From Verrucomicrobiia bacterium (GTDB lineage: Bacteria; Verrucomicrobiota; Verrucomicrobiia; Limisphaerales; UBA11358): a stretch of 64,000 nucleotides of DNA. Position numbers and translations under genes: made by a program. Location of the stretch: the NCBI GenBank assembly GCA_031290985.1, contig JARLJW010000073.1, forward strand, positions 17,442-81,441. The letters are read 5' to 3'. Positions 62,036 through 64,000 of the stretch are shown one piece after another (position 1 is the first letter of the stretch; the number at the start of each line of letters is the position of its first letter). Under the pieces are notes generated by a model that did no database searches, was not told where the DNA came from, and saw only the letters and a program-made list of their open reading frames with translations.

Positions 62036-63811
62036 ATGAGCACATGTATTCCTGGAACCTGTAACACCAAAAACCCGACGGTCATCCGCTGGGTTGAAGC
62101 GCAGGCCAAACTCTGCCAACCGGACCACATCTATTGGTGCGACGGCTCGGTGGCCGAAAAAGACGCCTTGACCGCCGAAGCCGTCACCAAGGGGATCCTC
62201 GTCAAGCTGGACCAGAAAAAATTACCGGGCTGCTACTACCATCGCTCCAACCCCAACGACGTGGCGCGCGTGGAACAATGCACCTACATTTGCACGCCGA
62301 TACAGGAGGAGGCCGGGCCGACGAACAACTGGATGGCGCCGAAAGAAATGTATGCCAAGATGCGCGGCTTGTGCGAGGGCTCGATGAAGGGCCGCACAAT
62401 GTATGTCGTACCCTATCTCATGGGGCCGCTCGGCTCGCCGCTCACGAAGGTCGGCGTGGAACTGACCGACTCGATCTACGTCGTATTGAGCATGCGCGTC
62501 ATGGCGCGCATGGGACAACAAGCCTACACCCAGCTCGGCGACAGCGAAGATTTTAACCGCGGCCTGCACTGCATGCTGGATGTAAATCCCGACCGCCGTT
62601 TCATTGCGCATTTTCCGCAGGACAACGCCGTCATCTCTGTCGGCTCCAATTACGGCGGCAACGTGCTGCTCGGGAAAAAGTGCCTCGCGTTGCGCATCGG
62701 CTCCTATCTCGGCCGCAACGAAGGCTGGATGGCCGAACACATGCTGATCCTCGGGGTGGAGTCGCCGGACGGGGAAAAAACCTACGTGGCTGCGGCCTTT
62801 CCAAGCGCGTGCGGCAAAACCAATTTCGCCATGCTCGTGCCCCCGGCGCATTTCAAGGGCTGGAAAATCTGGACGGTGGGCGATGACATCGCCTGGATGA
62901 AGCCCGGCCCGGACGGACGGCTTTACGCGATCAACCCAGAGGCCGGCTACTTCGGCGTGGTGCCGGGTACGAATTCCAAATCCAACCCGATCGCGGTGAA
63001 GACGATCCAGCGCGACACCATTTACACCAACGTCGGGCTCACGCCCGATGGCGACGTCTGGTGGGAAGGCAAGGACGGCCCGGTGCCGAAAGAATGCCTC
63101 GACTGGCGTGGCAACAAGTGGACCCCGGACTCCAAGGAAAAAGCCGCGCACGCCAATTCCCGTTTCGCGGCCCCGATGGCCAACAATCCGTCGCTCGACC
63201 CGAAAGCCGACGCCCCGGAAGGCGTGCCGATCAGCGCCATCATATTCGGCGGACGCCGCGCGGACACCATGCCGCTGATCTATCAGTCCTTCAACTGGAT
63301 CCATGGCGTCTATATCGGCGCCACGATGGGTTCCGAAATGACCGCCGCCGCCGTGGGCGGATTGGGCCAGGTCCGCCGCGACCCGATGGCGATGCTGCCC
63401 TTCTGCGGCTACAACATGGGCGATTATTTCCGCCATTGGATCACCATGCGCAAGCTCATCAAATATCCGCCGCGCATTTTCAATGTGAACTGGTTCCGCA
63501 AGGACAAGGATGGCAATTTCCTCTGGCCTGGCTACGGCGAAAACATGCGCGTGCTGAAATGGATCGTGGACCGTTGCAACGGCCACTCCAACGCCGTGGA
63601 AACCCAGCTCGGCTGGGTGCCGTACGCGAAGGATTTCGACTTGAAAGGCCTCGCCAATTATACGCCCGAGAAGTTCAACCAGGTGCAAAGCATCAATAAC
63701 GATGAATGGCGCCGCGAACTGCTCCTGCAAGACGAGCTGTTCATGAAAATCTACACGCACCTGCCGAAGGAACTCATCTTCCAGCGGGAGCTGCTCGTGT
63801 CACGACTGTAA
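62036..63811 (+). CDS. pckG: Phosphoenolpyruvate carboxykinase (GTP)
   Basis: GTP-dependent PEP carboxykinase of 591 residues, converting oxaloacetate to PEP in gluconeogenesis or the reverse for carbon fixation. The P-loop is FPSACGKTN (C259, K261), with the reactive cysteine typical of the GTP form. The substrate and metal sites are seen in YGGNVLLGKKC, VGDDIAWM and FGGRRADTMPL. Length is normal for the family. It is monocistronic and ends in a long hairpin. The 142 bp after that hairpin, up to the window end, hold nothing recognisable. Confidence 0.97.
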   Translation: MSTCIPGTCNTKNPTVIRWVEAQAKLCQPDHIYWCDGSVAEKDALTAEAVTKGILVKLDQKKLPGCYYHRSNPNDVARVEQCTYICTPIQEEAGPTNNWMAPKEMYAKMRGLCEGSMKGRTMYVVPYLMGPLGSPLTKVGVELTDSIYVVLSMRVMARMGQQAYTQLGDSEDFNRGLHCMLDVNPDRRFIAHFPQDNAVISVGSNYGGNVLLGKKCLALRIGSYLGRNEGWMAEHMLILGVESPDGEKTYVAAAFPSACGKTNFAMLVPPAHFKGWKIWTVGDDIAWMKPGPDGRLYAINPEAGYFGVVPGTNSKSNPIAVKTIQRDTIYTNVGLTPDGDVWWEGKDGPVPKECLDWRGNKWTPDSKEKAAHANSRFAAPMANNPSLDPKADAPEGVPISAIIFGGRRADTMPLIYQSFNWIHGVYIGATMGSEMTAAAVGGLGQVRRDPMAMLPFCGYNMGDYFRHWITMRKLIKYPPRIFNVNWFRKDKDGNFLWPGYGENMRVLKWIVDRCNGHSNAVETQLGWVPYAKDFDLKGLANYTPEKFNQVQSINNDEWRRELLLQDELFMKIYTHLPKELIFQRELLVSRL

Positions 63812-63826
63812 AATCCGCCTGCTTTC

Positions 63827-63858
63827 AAGGCGCCGGTTGCATCCGCAACCGGCGCCTT
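63827..63858 (+). terminator. Long hairpin after pckG
   Basis: Perfect 14-bp stem AAGGCGCCGGTTGC-ATCC-GCAACCGGCGCCTT 15 bp after the stop. It has no proper T run behind it, so it may be a terminator or an mRNA-stabilising structure. Confidence 0.7.
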
Positions 63859-64000
63859 GTCTGGAGTTTGGCTGGGATCATGTCATTTGATGCTTAGAAA
63901 GATTGCTGATTCGAGAGGGTGATCGCATTTTATGCCGTTCTGGTCGGGCTCGGTTTTTGGGGAGAAGCCGGTAAAATGGGTTTGGAGGGTGGCGGCCCAC

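Overview
The window looks like a chromosome segment of a member of the Verrucomicrobiota, probably of the Pedosphaeraceae/Limisphaerales kind. The evidence is the gene families present: choice-of-anchor Q and autotransporter-strand repeat exoproteins, a pseudopilin, a GxxExxY protein, a short chlamydia-like glutamyl-tRNA reductase, GTP-type PEP carboxykinase, and moderately GC-rich DNA with many small intergenic hairpin repeats. No rRNA, tRNA, CRISPR array, transposase or phage gene was found. The placement is by inference only.

Layout. 1-6012: glutamate synthase gltB (cut by the window start) and gltD, separated by a GxxExxY gene that sits between two inverted copies of a hairpin repeat. 6054-8940: an SDR-type oxidoreductase with a GbsR/MarR regulator, then an rlmI-like rRNA methyltransferase. 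8946-18046: a beta-helix exoprotein, an SGNH hydrolase, RNase D, an acyltransferase, an HtrA-like protease and an exported unknown. 18250-35866: a polysaccharide-degradation region (agarase-like GH, GH3, esterase, a sensor kinase/response regulator pair, a giant strand-repeat exoprotein, GH10 xylanase, pseudopilin, CE12-like acetylesterase). 36094-47968: a cytochrome region. 48508-57886: a TMTC-like TPR membrane protein, then a TetR-controlled RND efflux operon ending in thioredoxin. 58077-63858: a nucleoside deaminase, a P1B-4 metal ATPase, an exported DUF4412-like protein and PEP carboxykinase.

How the genes work together. The cytochrome region encodes a nearly complete route for electrons from the quinone pool to the cell surface. 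It has a CbcL-like inner-membrane protein (nine CXXCH plus a b-type membrane domain), a tetrahaem periplasmic cytochrome, an 11-haem lipoprotein, an outer-membrane beta-barrel, a 12-haem cytochrome, two NHL beta-propeller lipoproteins and an NrfJ-like OB-fold protein. A hemA gene lies inside the cluster. The motifs add up to 36 covalent haems. Six of these genes form one tightly packed, partly overlapping operon.

The polysaccharide region appears to be a regulon. Three minus-strand promoters, in front of the esterase-GH3-GH operon, the strand-repeat exoprotein and the pseudopilin-GH10 pair, carry the same palindromic box. In all three it lies exactly 21 bp before an A/T-rich -10-like hexamer. 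The nearby sensor/LuxR-type pair is the obvious candidate regulator. Other points worth attention are an RND permease fused to its outer-membrane channel through an internal signal-peptide-like segment, a C-terminal module shared by three unrelated exoproteins, and a probable frameshift at the 3' end of hemA.
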